A stretch of DNA of 64,000 bases from Klebsiella pneumoniae (lineage in GTDB: Bacteria; Pseudomonadota; Gammaproteobacteria; Eutrophobiales; Eutrophobiaceae): assembly GCA_945878555.1 (NCBI GenBank), contig CAMDWI010000004.1, positions 124,001 through 188,000 on the forward strand, read 5' to 3'. Shown piece after piece: positions 56,594 through 64,000 of this stretch (positions are counted from its first letter, which is position 1; each line of letters begins with the position of its first letter). The translations under genes were made by a program, and so were the position numbers. The notes below the pieces were generated by a model. It made no database searches. It saw nothing but the letters and a program-made list of their open reading frames with translations, and was not told the origin of the DNA.

Positions 56594-57118
56594 TCACGAT
56601 TCCACACTTTCGCGGGCCCGATCCAGAAAGTCCCGGCCCCGGGCTGTCTTTGCCTGGGTGCTGGCATCAAAATCCCAGTACATGGCGAGTTCAGCATTAA
56701 CCGTCGTCCGTCCTGTAGAGATTATCTTTTCCTGATAAGTATCAATGATGGCGTATTTGCCACACAAGGTTTCGATGTCTTTCTGGCTGTCGGCGGATAC
56801 CGGACCAAGCGAGATCAATTCATTCTTCAGATCGGTCAATCGTAACGCGGCGCTTCGGAAACCGGCCACCTTGGTGATACCGGTCATCGTCAGCAGGATA
56901 CCCAGTACCGGAAACACCGAGGCGGCGATACCGGCAAACCTGACATTTGCTGTAGACCAGTATACGATCATCCCGGTAACGGCACTGCTGATGATAATGA
57001 GGACAAAGGTAATCAGGGTATCCCGTCCTGATATATGACGAATCTGCCCCGAGATAGACTCGCGCTCGGAATCCAGCATCGCCTGGGTGGGTGGAGTATT
57101 CTCAAGTGCAAAATTCAT
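56594..57118 (-). CDS. Hypothetical membrane protein with two helices
   Basis: A 174-residue protein with two adjacent transmembrane helices (TLITFVLIIISSAVTGMIVY and an Ala/Val/Phe-rich helix to about residue 85), a leading soluble segment of about 33 residues and a helical, charged C-terminal domain of about 85 residues. This hairpin layout recalls small SLATT/DUF4231-like membrane proteins, but I cannot assign it. A ribosome site (AAGGAGCAGC) lies before the start, and the Sel1 gene follows with a 7-base gap, so the two probably form an operon. Confidence 0.6.
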   Translation of the reverse strand: MNFALENTPPTQAMLDSERESISGQIRHISGRDTLITFVLIIISSAVTGMIVYWSTANVRFAGIAASVFPVLGILLTMTGITKVAGFRSAALRLTDLKNELISLGPVSADSQKDIETLCGKYAIIDTYQEKIISTGRTTVNAELAMYWDFDASTQAKTARGRDFLDRARESVES

Positions 57119-57246
57119 TTGCTGCTCCTTATGACCACTGTTTATCTGGATATGATAATGTAATTAACAACTGTCGGCATTGTCATGATTTTTTAAGAAT
57201 TTAAACAGCGAATAAAACCGGAATTGTCTAATTACCAGCAAAATCA

Positions 57247-58461
57247 ATGACTTTAACCGCAGGTGCAGCGATGAACGATCTTGAACTGGCTTACAAGGAT
57301 TTATCGGTACTGGAGGATTTTACCCAGGTCTGCGAGCTGTCGAACTACGTCGAATTACCGGACGACTGGTATGTGGTTGTGACCGACATTATCAACTCGA
57401 CGGTGGCCATCCAGTCAGGTCAGTACAAGGCGGTCAATATGATCGGCGTTTCTGTGATCTCGGCGATACTGAATCTCGCGGGCAAAACCGAGATACCGTA
57501 TATATTCGGCGGTGACGGCGCCTCGCTATGTATACCCGCCAGGCTACTGCACGATGCCAGACAGGCGTTGATCGCCACACGTCAGCTCGCCCGGGATGAA
57601 TTCAAACTGGATTTACGCGTCGGGATCGTCGCCGTCAGCCAGATACGTCAGGCAGGCAAACGGATGTTATGTGCCAGACACCGGGTTTCGGAATACTGCA
57701 CCCAGGCCGCCTTTGCCGGGGGCGGGATCGAATATGCCGAGTATCTGTTAAAAAGTGATTCCCCCCACATCGATCGCTTGCTCGCTGAGGATGACACCGA
57801 CGGTCTGGCCAATTATGCCGGTCTGGAATGTCGCTGGGACCATGTGCCCAGCCCGCATGGGGAAACCATCTCGCTGATAGTCCGCTCGCTGGCCACAGAT
57901 GAGCAGGATCAGTCCCGCTTCTATCGCCGGGTCATCAACGAGATCCAGAAAATCTACGGTGATGACCAGTCCTGCCGACCGGTCAACACCACTGGTCTTG
58001 CCTTTACCTATGCCAACCGCTTGCTGGCACTGGAGGCGCAGGTCCGGACCCATGGCCGTGGCTGGTACGCCCGCCTCCGCCATGGACTGATCATGCGTAT
58101 CCAGAACGTGCTGGGGTGGGTGTTCATGCGATTTCAGATGAACGTCGCCGGTGTCGAATGGGGCAAATACAAGGATGACCTGGTCAGCAATACCGATTTC
58201 CGCAAGTTTGACGGCGTGTTGCGTGAGGTCATCTCCGGTACAGCCGCACAAAGGCTGGCGCTGGATGCGTGGCTACAGCAACAATACGAAAATAATCTCT
58301 GTGTTTATGGCATCCACACCTCACAGTCTGCCTTGATCACCTGTCTGGTCAGTAACCGTTCGGGAAACCACTATCACTTTGTCGACGGGGCCGATGGCGG
58401 CTATGCACTCGCCGCCGCGGCGATGAAACAGCAGTTGAAGGCGATCCGGACACGGGTCTAG
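57247..58461 (+). CDS. DUF3095 protein, nucleotide-cyclase-like
   Basis: A 404-residue protein of the DUF3095 family, related to class III nucleotide cyclases. Residues around 38-55 (DDWYVVVTDIINSTVAIQ) and IFGGDGASLCIPARLL (about 86) mimic the metal-binding strand and GGD-like hairpin of cyclases; the long C-terminal part is specific to the family. Whether it makes a cyclic nucleotide is unknown. It is in the same window as two cNMP-binding proteins, which makes this worth testing. Start 57247 or ATG 57271 (MNDLELAYKD) are both possible; the second has a modest AGGTGCAGC upstream. Confidence 0.78.
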   Translation: MTLTAGAAMNDLELAYKDLSVLEDFTQVCELSNYVELPDDWYVVVTDIINSTVAIQSGQYKAVNMIGVSVISAILNLAGKTEIPYIFGGDGASLCIPARLLHDARQALIATRQLARDEFKLDLRVGIVAVSQIRQAGKRMLCARHRVSEYCTQAAFAGGGIEYAEYLLKSDSPHIDRLLAEDDTDGLANYAGLECRWDHVPSPHGETISLIVRSLATDEQDQSRFYRRVINEIQKIYGDDQSCRPVNTTGLAFTYANRLLALEAQVRTHGRGWYARLRHGLIMRIQNVLGWVFMRFQMNVAGVEWGKYKDDLVSNTDFRKFDGVLREVISGTAAQRLALDAWLQQQYENNLCVYGIHTSQSALITCLVSNRSGNHYHFVDGADGGYALAAAAMKQQLKAIRTRV

Positions 58462-58546
58462 TCCCGGACTAACCGGTTTCAATACACTGGCGGCATCGTC
58501 CCGATACGGGTTAGAATAAGTCTTGTATTGAATCGCAAGTCACTAT

Positions 58547-58622
<76 letters not shown>

Positions 58623-58629
58623 ATTCAAC

Positions 58630-58711
58630 ATCCAGCAACGTCCAGCAACATCCACTACCGTCCTATAACCCTTGTAAAACATGGGTTATACGTCCAGTCA
58701 CATCCAAAACT
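58630..58711 (+). repeat. Six 10-bp direct repeats beside tRNA-Ala, likely integrase arm-type sites
   Basis: ATCCAGCAAC, GTCCAGCAAC, ATCCACTACC and GTCCTATAAC lie head to tail at 58630-58669 with an exact 10-base period. GTCCAGTCAC and ATCCAAAACT follow at 58692-58711. All share RTCC, and most RTCCA. The spacing equals about one helical turn, and the position between att and int is where tyrosine integrases of this class have arm sites. Confidence 0.65.
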
Positions 58712-58736
58712 ATCTATTGACAGCCATAGCCTGATG

Positions 58737-58794
58737 GGGGCATATTTGGGGGCATGTCATAAAAATCTACCAGGAGATGCCCCCAAAATGCCCC
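58737..58794. promoter_or_regulatory. Long inverted repeat across the integrase start codon
   Basis: GGGGCATATTTGGGGGCAT (58737-58755) is the complement of ATGCCCCCAAAATGCCCC (58777-58794) except for one extra base. The right arm contains the integrase ATG (58788) and touches its AGGAG ribosome site (58772-58776). A hairpin in the messenger would hide the start codon. Confidence 0.6.
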
Positions 58795-60011
58795 TAACCG
58801 ACACAGCCGTGCGTAACGCCAAACCCGGTACTAAAACCATTCGTTTGTTTGATGAACGCGGCCTTTATTTGGAGGTCTCTCCTACTGGTAATAAATGGTG
58901 GCGATTGAAGTATCGTTTTGATGGAAAGGAAAAACGTTTAGCATTGGGCGTATATCCTGATGTGAAATTAAAGGATGCACGTGACCGCCGTGACGCTGCA
59001 AGAAAACTACTTACCGATGCTATTGATCCAGGTGAATACAAGAAGCTACAAAAATCTTCACGAGGAGAACGGGCAGCTAACAGCTTTGAAATAGTCGCTC
59101 GTGAATGGTTTGCCAAGTATGCTCCAACCTGGGCCGAGTCGCATTCTAGTAAGATAATGCAACGGCTTGAAAAGGACCTGTTCCCCTGGCTTGGTAACCG
59201 TCCGATTATGGACATCACTGCGCCGGAACTCCTGAATGTATTACGCAGAATTGAGAACAGAGGTGCGCTGGATACAGCTCACCGTGCACACCAGAACTGC
59301 GGGCAGATATTTCGTTACGGAATCGCCACGGGGCGCTGTGAACGGGATCCATCGGGAGATCTCCGTGGTGCGCTGGCTCCAGCAAAACATACCCATTTTG
59401 CGGCCATTACGGAGCCGAAGGAGGCAGGCTGCTTATTACGTGCTATTGATGCCTTCCAGGGGACTTTCGTCGTCCAGAGCGCTTTAAAACTGGCTCCTCT
59501 CCTCTTTGTTCGTCCTGGAGAGCTTCGTAAGGCTGAATGGAAGGATTTCGACCTGGAAAAACAGGAATGGCGATATTTTGTAACAAAAACTAAAAGCGAT
59601 CACTTGGTCCCTCTTTCATCCCAAGCAGTCTCTATATTGCTAGATTTACAGTCATTAACCGGGAAAAGGCAATACGTTTTTCCTGGCAGGGATCCGAAAA
59701 AGCCGATGAGCGATGCAGCAATAAATGCTGCCTTACGCCGTATGGGTTACAACACCCGTACTGAGATCACTGGCCATGGTTTCCGGGCTATGGCGAGGAC
59801 TATATTGCATCAGGAACTTGGGATAAAACCGGAGGTGATCGAACATCAACTTGCGCACCGGGTACCAGATGTGCTTGGCACGGCATATAATCGCACTAAA
59901 TTTATCAAAGAACGTCAGGTTATGATGCAAAAATGGAGCGATTACCTCGACACATTAAAAGCTGGCGCAGAAATAATTCCTTTAGACAAAAGAGCGCATA
60001 AGAAGGGATAG
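58788..60011 (+). CDS. P4-type tyrosine-recombinase integrase
   Basis: A 407-residue integrase. The N-terminal DUF4102 domain (PLTDTAVRNAKPG to FDGKEKRLALGVYPDVKLKD) is followed by the core-binding domain and the catalytic domain with R in FVRPGELRKAEW, HGFRAMART (H-x2-R) and the tyrosine in LGTAYNRTKFIKE. The set is complete, so it is probably active. ATG 58788 matches the family start and has AGGAG; a longer frame to 58584 would run into tRNA-Ala and is not credible. The next gene starts 3 bases later. It most likely integrates the element at tRNA-Ala(CGC). Confidence 0.93.
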   Translation: MPLTDTAVRNAKPGTKTIRLFDERGLYLEVSPTGNKWWRLKYRFDGKEKRLALGVYPDVKLKDARDRRDAARKLLTDAIDPGEYKKLQKSSRGERAANSFEIVAREWFAKYAPTWAESHSSKIMQRLEKDLFPWLGNRPIMDITAPELLNVLRRIENRGALDTAHRAHQNCGQIFRYGIATGRCERDPSGDLRGALAPAKHTHFAAITEPKEAGCLLRAIDAFQGTFVVQSALKLAPLLFVRPGELRKAEWKDFDLEKQEWRYFVTKTKSDHLVPLSSQAVSILLDLQSLTGKRQYVFPGRDPKKPMSDAAINAALRRMGYNTRTEITGHGFRAMARTILHQELGIKPEVIEHQLAHRVPDVLGTAYNRTKFIKERQVMMQKWSDYLDTLKAGAEIIPLDKRAHKKG

Positions 60012-60013
60012 GC

Positions 60014-60544
60014 ATGTACACAAAACTACATAAAGTAAATATGAAATCAACTATTGTCACCTCCCCTCTTTCAGAGGAAATATTAAAACGTAATCAAAAA
60101 ACTGTGGAAGCTTGGGAAGCCGCAGTTTTAATTATTAATAGTCTTCTCGATGCTTATAAAGATGGTGAAATTGGATTCGAGCATTACTGCAAGTCAGTAG
60201 ATAAAATACTTAATGTCGAACTAATCAAAGATCACAGTGACAAAACCTTCGGGAAATTTATTCGTCAGGCACTAGCCTGTGCACCGAATAAGAAAAAATG
60301 GAAAAGAAGCAATTCTCCTACTAAATGGATCAGAATCGTATGTGGCGAGCTTTGTGTGTTAGTTTCAGAAAAAGAAGGTCGGCCAATAAATCGCCATGCA
60401 GAAAATAATGCTCTTGAGCGTGTGGTAGAAATTATGAAAGATAGAGGCATTTCTGTCACAGTATCTGTGGTTGAGCGCGGTTATAAGATACATAACGACG
60501 AAAATGAAAATAAAAAAAGAAGTAATAAAAAACTCCGCAAATAA
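60014..60544 (+). CDS. Hypothetical protein of the P4-like element
   Basis: A 176-residue protein that I do not recognise. It is predicted mainly helical (KRNQKTVEAWEAAVLIINSL at about 25-44), with a middle segment CAPNKKKWKRSNSPTKWIRI, a possible nucleic-acid contact, and a strongly basic, asparagine-rich tail (NENKKRSNKKLRK). There is no signal peptide. A nearby second start (M10, MKSTIVTSPLS) is possible. It lies 3 bases after the integrase on the same strand and is more AT-rich than the flanking core genes. It occupies the cargo position of such elements, where anti-phage genes are often found. Confidence 0.65.
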   Translation: MYTKLHKVNMKSTIVTSPLSEEILKRNQKTVEAWEAAVLIINSLLDAYKDGEIGFEHYCKSVDKILNVELIKDHSDKTFGKFIRQALACAPNKKKWKRSNSPTKWIRIVCGELCVLVSEKEGRPINRHAENNALERVVEIMKDRGISVTVSVVERGYKIHNDENENKKRSNKKLRK

Positions 60545-60585
60545 ATAAAAAACTGCGGATGATGTGTCCGTCTACTTAAGCTTAA

Positions 60586-60615
60586 ATTGCTCCATCTTCG
60601 TTCTATAGGAGCAAT
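60586..60615 (+). promoter_or_regulatory. Hairpin over the AlpA ribosome binding site
   Basis: ATTGCTCC (60586-60593) and GGAGCAAT (60608-60615) are perfect complements with a 14-base loop. The right arm contains the GGAG ribosome site, and the ATG follows at 60619. Folding would block initiation; an operator is the alternative reading. Confidence 0.5.
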
Positions 60616-60618
60616 ACC

Positions 60619-60834
60619 ATGCATCAGTCAAAATTACATGCGCCCCCAGTATTCGTCCGAAAACCTGTTGTTTTAAGCCGATTTGGTTTTAGCAATTCTC
60701 AACTTTATAAATTAATCCAGAGCGGCGAATTCCCACCACCCATTAAAATTTCACCACGATGTTCAGCATGGGTGGAATCAGAGCTTGATGCGCATGCTGA
60801 GAAATTGATCACAGCATCTCGCAATAAGCCATAA
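60619..60834 (+). CDS. AlpA-family transcriptional regulator
   Basis: A 71-residue DNA-binding protein with the AlpA/excisionase-like winged helix: LSRFGFSNSQLYKLIQSGEF followed by PPPIKISPRCSAWVESELDA. In P4-like satellites AlpA-type proteins activate integrase or act as excisionase. It lies 75 bases after the hypothetical gene and 50 before the primase, the usual order in these elements. Its ribosome site is within an inverted repeat. Confidence 0.88.
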   Translation: MHQSKLHAPPVFVRKPVVLSRFGFSNSQLYKLIQSGEFPPPIKISPRCSAWVESELDAHAEKLITASRNKP

Positions 60835-60884
60835 GTTGCATCGGAATTGCTCTACATTTTTCCTTTGTTTGGAATTTTGCCCCC

Positions 60885-63365
60885 ATGACTCACAAACTTA
60901 ACCCGCTACCCGATCCGCTTGCGGTTTTAAAGTTTTATCCGCAATTTATTCTGTACAAACTGGTGCCTTCAGTCAGAACGGGTAAGACCGACAAATTGCC
61001 ACTGAATCCTGATACGTTCAGTACTGCTGACGCCCATGAACCTGCCAACTGGCGAGACCATGCGACCATAGCAGCCTTGGTGGAGTTGTGCGGCCCGGAA
61101 TACGGTGTTGGTTTTGTCTTCACAGCCAAAGATCCGTTCTTTTTTCTGGATATAGATAACTGTCTGCAAAATGATAATACGTGGTCACCTATTGCCAATG
61201 ATTTGATTAGTCAATTACCAGGTGCCACCATTGAAGTCAGTCAATCTAGACGCGGGTTACATATATTTGGCATGTACCAAACATTGCCATCACATAGACG
61301 CAAAAACATCGGATTGAAACTCGAACTTTATACTAAAGGAAGATACGCTGCGCTTACTGGTCTGAATATGACGGGCGATGTGACCGTTGATTGTACCGAG
61401 GCATTGCATAGAATTATCGACCAATATTTCTCTTATGAGGGCGGTGTCTGCGATAAAGCACTTGACGATTGGCGAGATACTCCAGTACCAGAATGGCAAG
61501 GTCCAGAGGACGATGAGACGCTAATCAACAAAATGCTTTCATTCAGAAGTGCGCGCGCAACTTTTGGTGAAGGGGCATCTGTGAAAGATTTGTGGGAAAA
61601 CAATGAAGATGCTTTATCAAAAGCCTACCCGCCACAAAATAACAGTGATCCCTACGACCGTTCCAGTGCTGATGCAGCCTTGTCTATGCATCTTGCTTAC
61701 TGGACTGGGAATAATCATGAACGAATTCTGCGTTTAATGCGAAAATCTAACTTGGTCAGAGGTAAATGGGAAAAACACAGGACATATTTAGTAACAACAA
61801 TCACGAATGCAGTTTCTAAGCAAGCAAAAACATTTCGGGCAAATGCAGTATCAGCCCCAACATATGACGATATTATTAGCCAGTTTACGATGTATGGCGA
61901 CAAGTTGACGGCGGAGCAAACCACACATATTTGTAAACTCATTGCTAATGCCACACTGTCCACGCCCCAGCGATCAGAAATTGTAGAACAATTAAAGAAG
62001 TATTCGCCATTAAATTCTAAAAAGGAAATTGAACAGGCAATCATAGAACAGCAAGGTAGTCATATAAGTGGAAATCATCCGGAACTTTCACAGGCTGTTA
62101 TCGAATTCATGGGTAAGGGCAATGTTATATATGGCGCATCATATTTCTGGAAATGGGGAAATGGTGTTTGGCGCAAATCAGATGATTTGATAATTCGTCA
62201 ATTCGTCCAGTCAGTATGTAATACTCTGTTGAAAGGGGAGTATAAAAAAGCAACGATAGATAGTGTGTTTGACATCACCAAAACTGCCCTCTACTTGCCA
62301 GAACATGAATTTAATGTTTATCGTGATGCAAATATTATCAATGTACAAAATGGTGAACTGCATTATGTAAATGGTGTCTGGACGTTATATCCGCATGTAC
62401 GCGAGCACTATTTCACTACGCAATTGCCAGTAAGTTATGATCCAACAGCAACCGCACACAGATTTGAGCAGTTCCTAAAGGAAATTTTTAATAACGATCC
62501 TGATGTACTGAACAAAATTCAGGTTTTGCTTGAAATGATTGGTTACACAATGTTGCCCACCTGTCGATTTGAGAAATTTATAATCCTGACGGGCGAAGGT
62601 GCCAACGGCAAATCAGTAATCATGAAAATTATCGAAATCCTGATTGGGAAATCAAATGTGTGCGCAGTTCAACTCAAGCAACTGGATAACAGATTTCAGA
62701 GGGCACATCTGGATGGAAAGTTGGCAAATCTAGTAACAGAAATTGAAGAAGGCGGGCAAATTCCAGATGCGCAAATTAAGGCAATCGTCTCGGGGGAGAT
62801 GACCACGGCGGAGTATAAGAATAAACCGCCATTTGACTTTCATCCCATTGTGACCTGTTGGTTTGCAACGAATCATTTGCCCCATATTCGGGATTTCTCT
62901 GAAGGGACATTCAGGAGGGCAATTATCTTAGAGTTAAACAACCGATTCGATAATGAAAGATGCGATCCTTACCTGATGGAAAAACTCGCACAGGAATGTC
63001 CAGGCATTCTGAATATGGCATTGCGAGCCTTGGGCGAAGCGTTGAACAGTGGGAGTTTGACAGTTTGTAACAGCAGTGAATTAGCCAAACTAAGATGGCG
63101 GTTGGAAGCGGATCAGGTATTACAGTTTGTTGAAGATAAATGTGTGCGCATACCGGGTTTCAGAACTGAAGTCTCGGTTCTTTTCTTTGCATATAAACTA
63201 TGGGCAACTAATTCGGGAATAAAACACACATTGAGTAATATTAATTTTGGAAAAAGATTGGAGCAATTAGGTTTCAAACAAATCAAGGGTACTAACGGTG
63301 TTCGACAACGAATGGGAATTATGTTGAATAATTACAGTCAGTTTGCCCCTCAACAGAATGAATAG
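60885..63365 (+). CDS. P4-like primase-helicase (D5-type C-terminal domain)
   Basis: An 826-residue replication protein. The N-terminal PrimPol-like domain has FFFLDIDNCL near residue 86 and YTKGRYAALTG. The C-terminal D5/SF3 helicase shows ILTGEGANGKSVIMKI (Walker A, about residue 574), ANLVTEIEEGG (Walker B), and VTCWFATNHLPHIRDFSEGT (sensor 1). This set resembles the alpha protein of phage P4, which primes and unwinds the satellite origin. An origin should be nearby; the AT-rich gap after the gene (63366-63533) is one candidate. Length fits the family. Confidence 0.92.
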   Translation: MTHKLNPLPDPLAVLKFYPQFILYKLVPSVRTGKTDKLPLNPDTFSTADAHEPANWRDHATIAALVELCGPEYGVGFVFTAKDPFFFLDIDNCLQNDNTWSPIANDLISQLPGATIEVSQSRRGLHIFGMYQTLPSHRRKNIGLKLELYTKGRYAALTGLNMTGDVTVDCTEALHRIIDQYFSYEGGVCDKALDDWRDTPVPEWQGPEDDETLINKMLSFRSARATFGEGASVKDLWENNEDALSKAYPPQNNSDPYDRSSADAALSMHLAYWTGNNHERILRLMRKSNLVRGKWEKHRTYLVTTITNAVSKQAKTFRANAVSAPTYDDIISQFTMYGDKLTAEQTTHICKLIANATLSTPQRSEIVEQLKKYSPLNSKKEIEQAIIEQQGSHISGNHPELSQAVIEFMGKGNVIYGASYFWKWGNGVWRKSDDLIIRQFVQSVCNTLLKGEYKKATIDSVFDITKTALYLPEHEFNVYRDANIINVQNGELHYVNGVWTLYPHVREHYFTTQLPVSYDPTATAHRFEQFLKEIFNNDPDVLNKIQVLLEMIGYTMLPTCRFEKFIILTGEGANGKSVIMKIIEILIGKSNVCAVQLKQLDNRFQRAHLDGKLANLVTEIEEGGQIPDAQIKAIVSGEMTTAEYKNKPPFDFHPIVTCWFATNHLPHIRDFSEGTFRRAIILELNNRFDNERCDPYLMEKLAQECPGILNMALRALGEALNSGSLTVCNSSELAKLRWRLEADQVLQFVEDKCVRIPGFRTEVSVLFFAYKLWATNSGIKHTLSNINFGKRLEQLGFKQIKGTNGVRQRMGIMLNNYSQFAPQQNE

Positions 63366-63533
63366 GGCATTAATGGCGCGATTTGTTCACATCTTATTTA
63401 TATTGTAACGGCTCATGGGTAACTTTAAAACATAAAGAATTTTCTATAAATCATGTTAAAAAATACGCCACTTATGCCACTAAATACCTATACCTTTGTG
63501 AAAAATAGTGAAATTGACTAATGATTTCGGTTT

Positions 63534-64000
63534 ATGAACAACATGATACCCATTTACCAAAATTACAAGCGCAAAAAACAACCAACATCTGACATACCTA
63601 GCTTGGATATACGTCAAATCAATGGGATAAGTACAGCCATCCACCGCCGTGGCAATTTACATATACCGAACAACGAAGAACCTATCGAATTCACAGTAGG
63701 GGGCGACGTGCTATTGTTAGCAGCTAGTAACCAGACAATACATTTTGATATCACAAAATGTAACTATGGTGGTGTGCGCCATTGGTTTAAATGTCCACAG
63801 TGCAATAGAAGGACACTGAAACTATTTTATCAACGAAACGTTTTCTTATGTAGGCAATGTCATAACTTAACCTACGCCTCTCAGAATCAGATGGAGATTG
63901 ATAGGTTATTATGGCGGTTGGTTAAAATAAGAAGGAGCCTTGGTTATCAAGGAATTGCTGAACCGATACTGAAAAAGCCCAAGTGTATGCACTGGAAAAC
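63534..64000 (+). CDS. Zinc-ribbon hypothetical protein, cut by the right edge
   Basis: The reading frame starts at ATG 63534 and stays open to the end of the window, so at least 155 residues are present and the C-terminus is missing. RHWFKCPQCNRRTLKLFYQR and FLCRQCHNLTYASQ give two Cys-X2-Cys pairs about 20 residues apart, a zinc ribbon. A basic stretch follows (WRLVKIRRSL). Proteins of this appearance are common in P4-like elements and prophages; the function is unknown. It lies 168 bases after the primase gene. Confidence 0.75.
   Translation, partial: MNNMIPIYQNYKRKKQPTSDIPSLDIRQINGISTAIHRRGNLHIPNNEEPIEFTVGGDVLLLAASNQTIHFDITKCNYGGVRHWFKCPQCNRRTLKLFYQRNVFLCRQCHNLTYASQNQMEIDRLLWRLVKIRRSLGYQGIAEPILKKPKCMHWK

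Overview
The window looks like a chromosome segment of a gammaproteobacterium of moderate GC content. The grounds are gene order and family choice. A crcB tail precedes serS. uvrC-pgsA is followed by tRNA-Gly, tRNA-Cys and tRNA-Leu, the same order as uvrC-pgsA-glyW-cysT-leuZ of E. coli. tamA-tamB, greB, rluE and a Bax inhibitor/YccA gene are also present. Two TonB-dependent receptors, an ankyrin protein and a DUF1592/DUF1552 pair suggest a free-living, probably marine or sediment, heterotroph. I cannot name the genus.

Layout. 1-13.6 kb is mostly core: serS and a secreted asparaginase; a minus-strand block pntA-pntB-persulfide dioxygenase-two YeeE/YedE sulfur-transport proteins; a YccA-like protein; a DUF1499 protein; tRNA-Ser; a Ser/Thr kinase carrying a cNMP-binding domain; a family 5 uracil-DNA glycosylase; uvrC and pgsA. 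13.65-14.0 kb is the tRNA-Gly/Cys/Leu cluster. 14.1-26.1 kb is a type I restriction-modification locus directly after tRNA-Leu. hsdM and hsdS are separated from hsdR by about 6 kb of cargo: a HEPN-like protein, an 861-residue helical protein without a P-loop, a 366-residue orphan, and a two-gene unit containing a DUF1828/DUF1829 protein. The cargo and the hsdS recognition domains are visibly more AT-rich than hsdM and hsdR. An antitoxin gene with no toxin beside it follows at 26.3 kb.

26.7-39.2 kb carries a TonB-dependent receptor with a DUF4159 protein and a small lipoprotein, a dihydroxyphthalate-decarboxylase-like protein, tamA-tamB, a flavin reductase with a regulatory-type C-terminal domain, a lipid A acyltransferase-like gene, a host-attachment-family protein and a small cytochrome c. 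39.4-49.7 kb holds a secreted amidohydrolase and then a four-gene set (DUF1592 cytochrome-like protein, DUF1552 protein, ankyrin protein, TonB-dependent receptor) that probably acts together at the cell envelope. 49.8-58.5 kb is housekeeping and signalling: rluE, tRNA-Ser, a degenerate REC-GGDEF-EAL protein followed by a cNMP-binding protein, OsmC, an RRM protein, greB, a Sel1-repeat protein and a DUF3095 protein.

58.5 kb to the right edge is the left part of a P4-like integrative element inserted at tRNA-Ala(CGC): six 10-bp direct repeats, a P4-type integrase whose start codon sits in a long inverted repeat, an unknown gene, an AlpA-type regulator with its ribosome binding site in a hairpin, a P4/D5 primase-helicase and a zinc-ribbon protein that runs off the window.

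The best candidates for something undescribed are the cargo inside the type I restriction-modification locus, with its own pair of inverted repeats, and the unknown gene of the P4-like element. No CRISPR array, rRNA or complete insertion sequence was seen.
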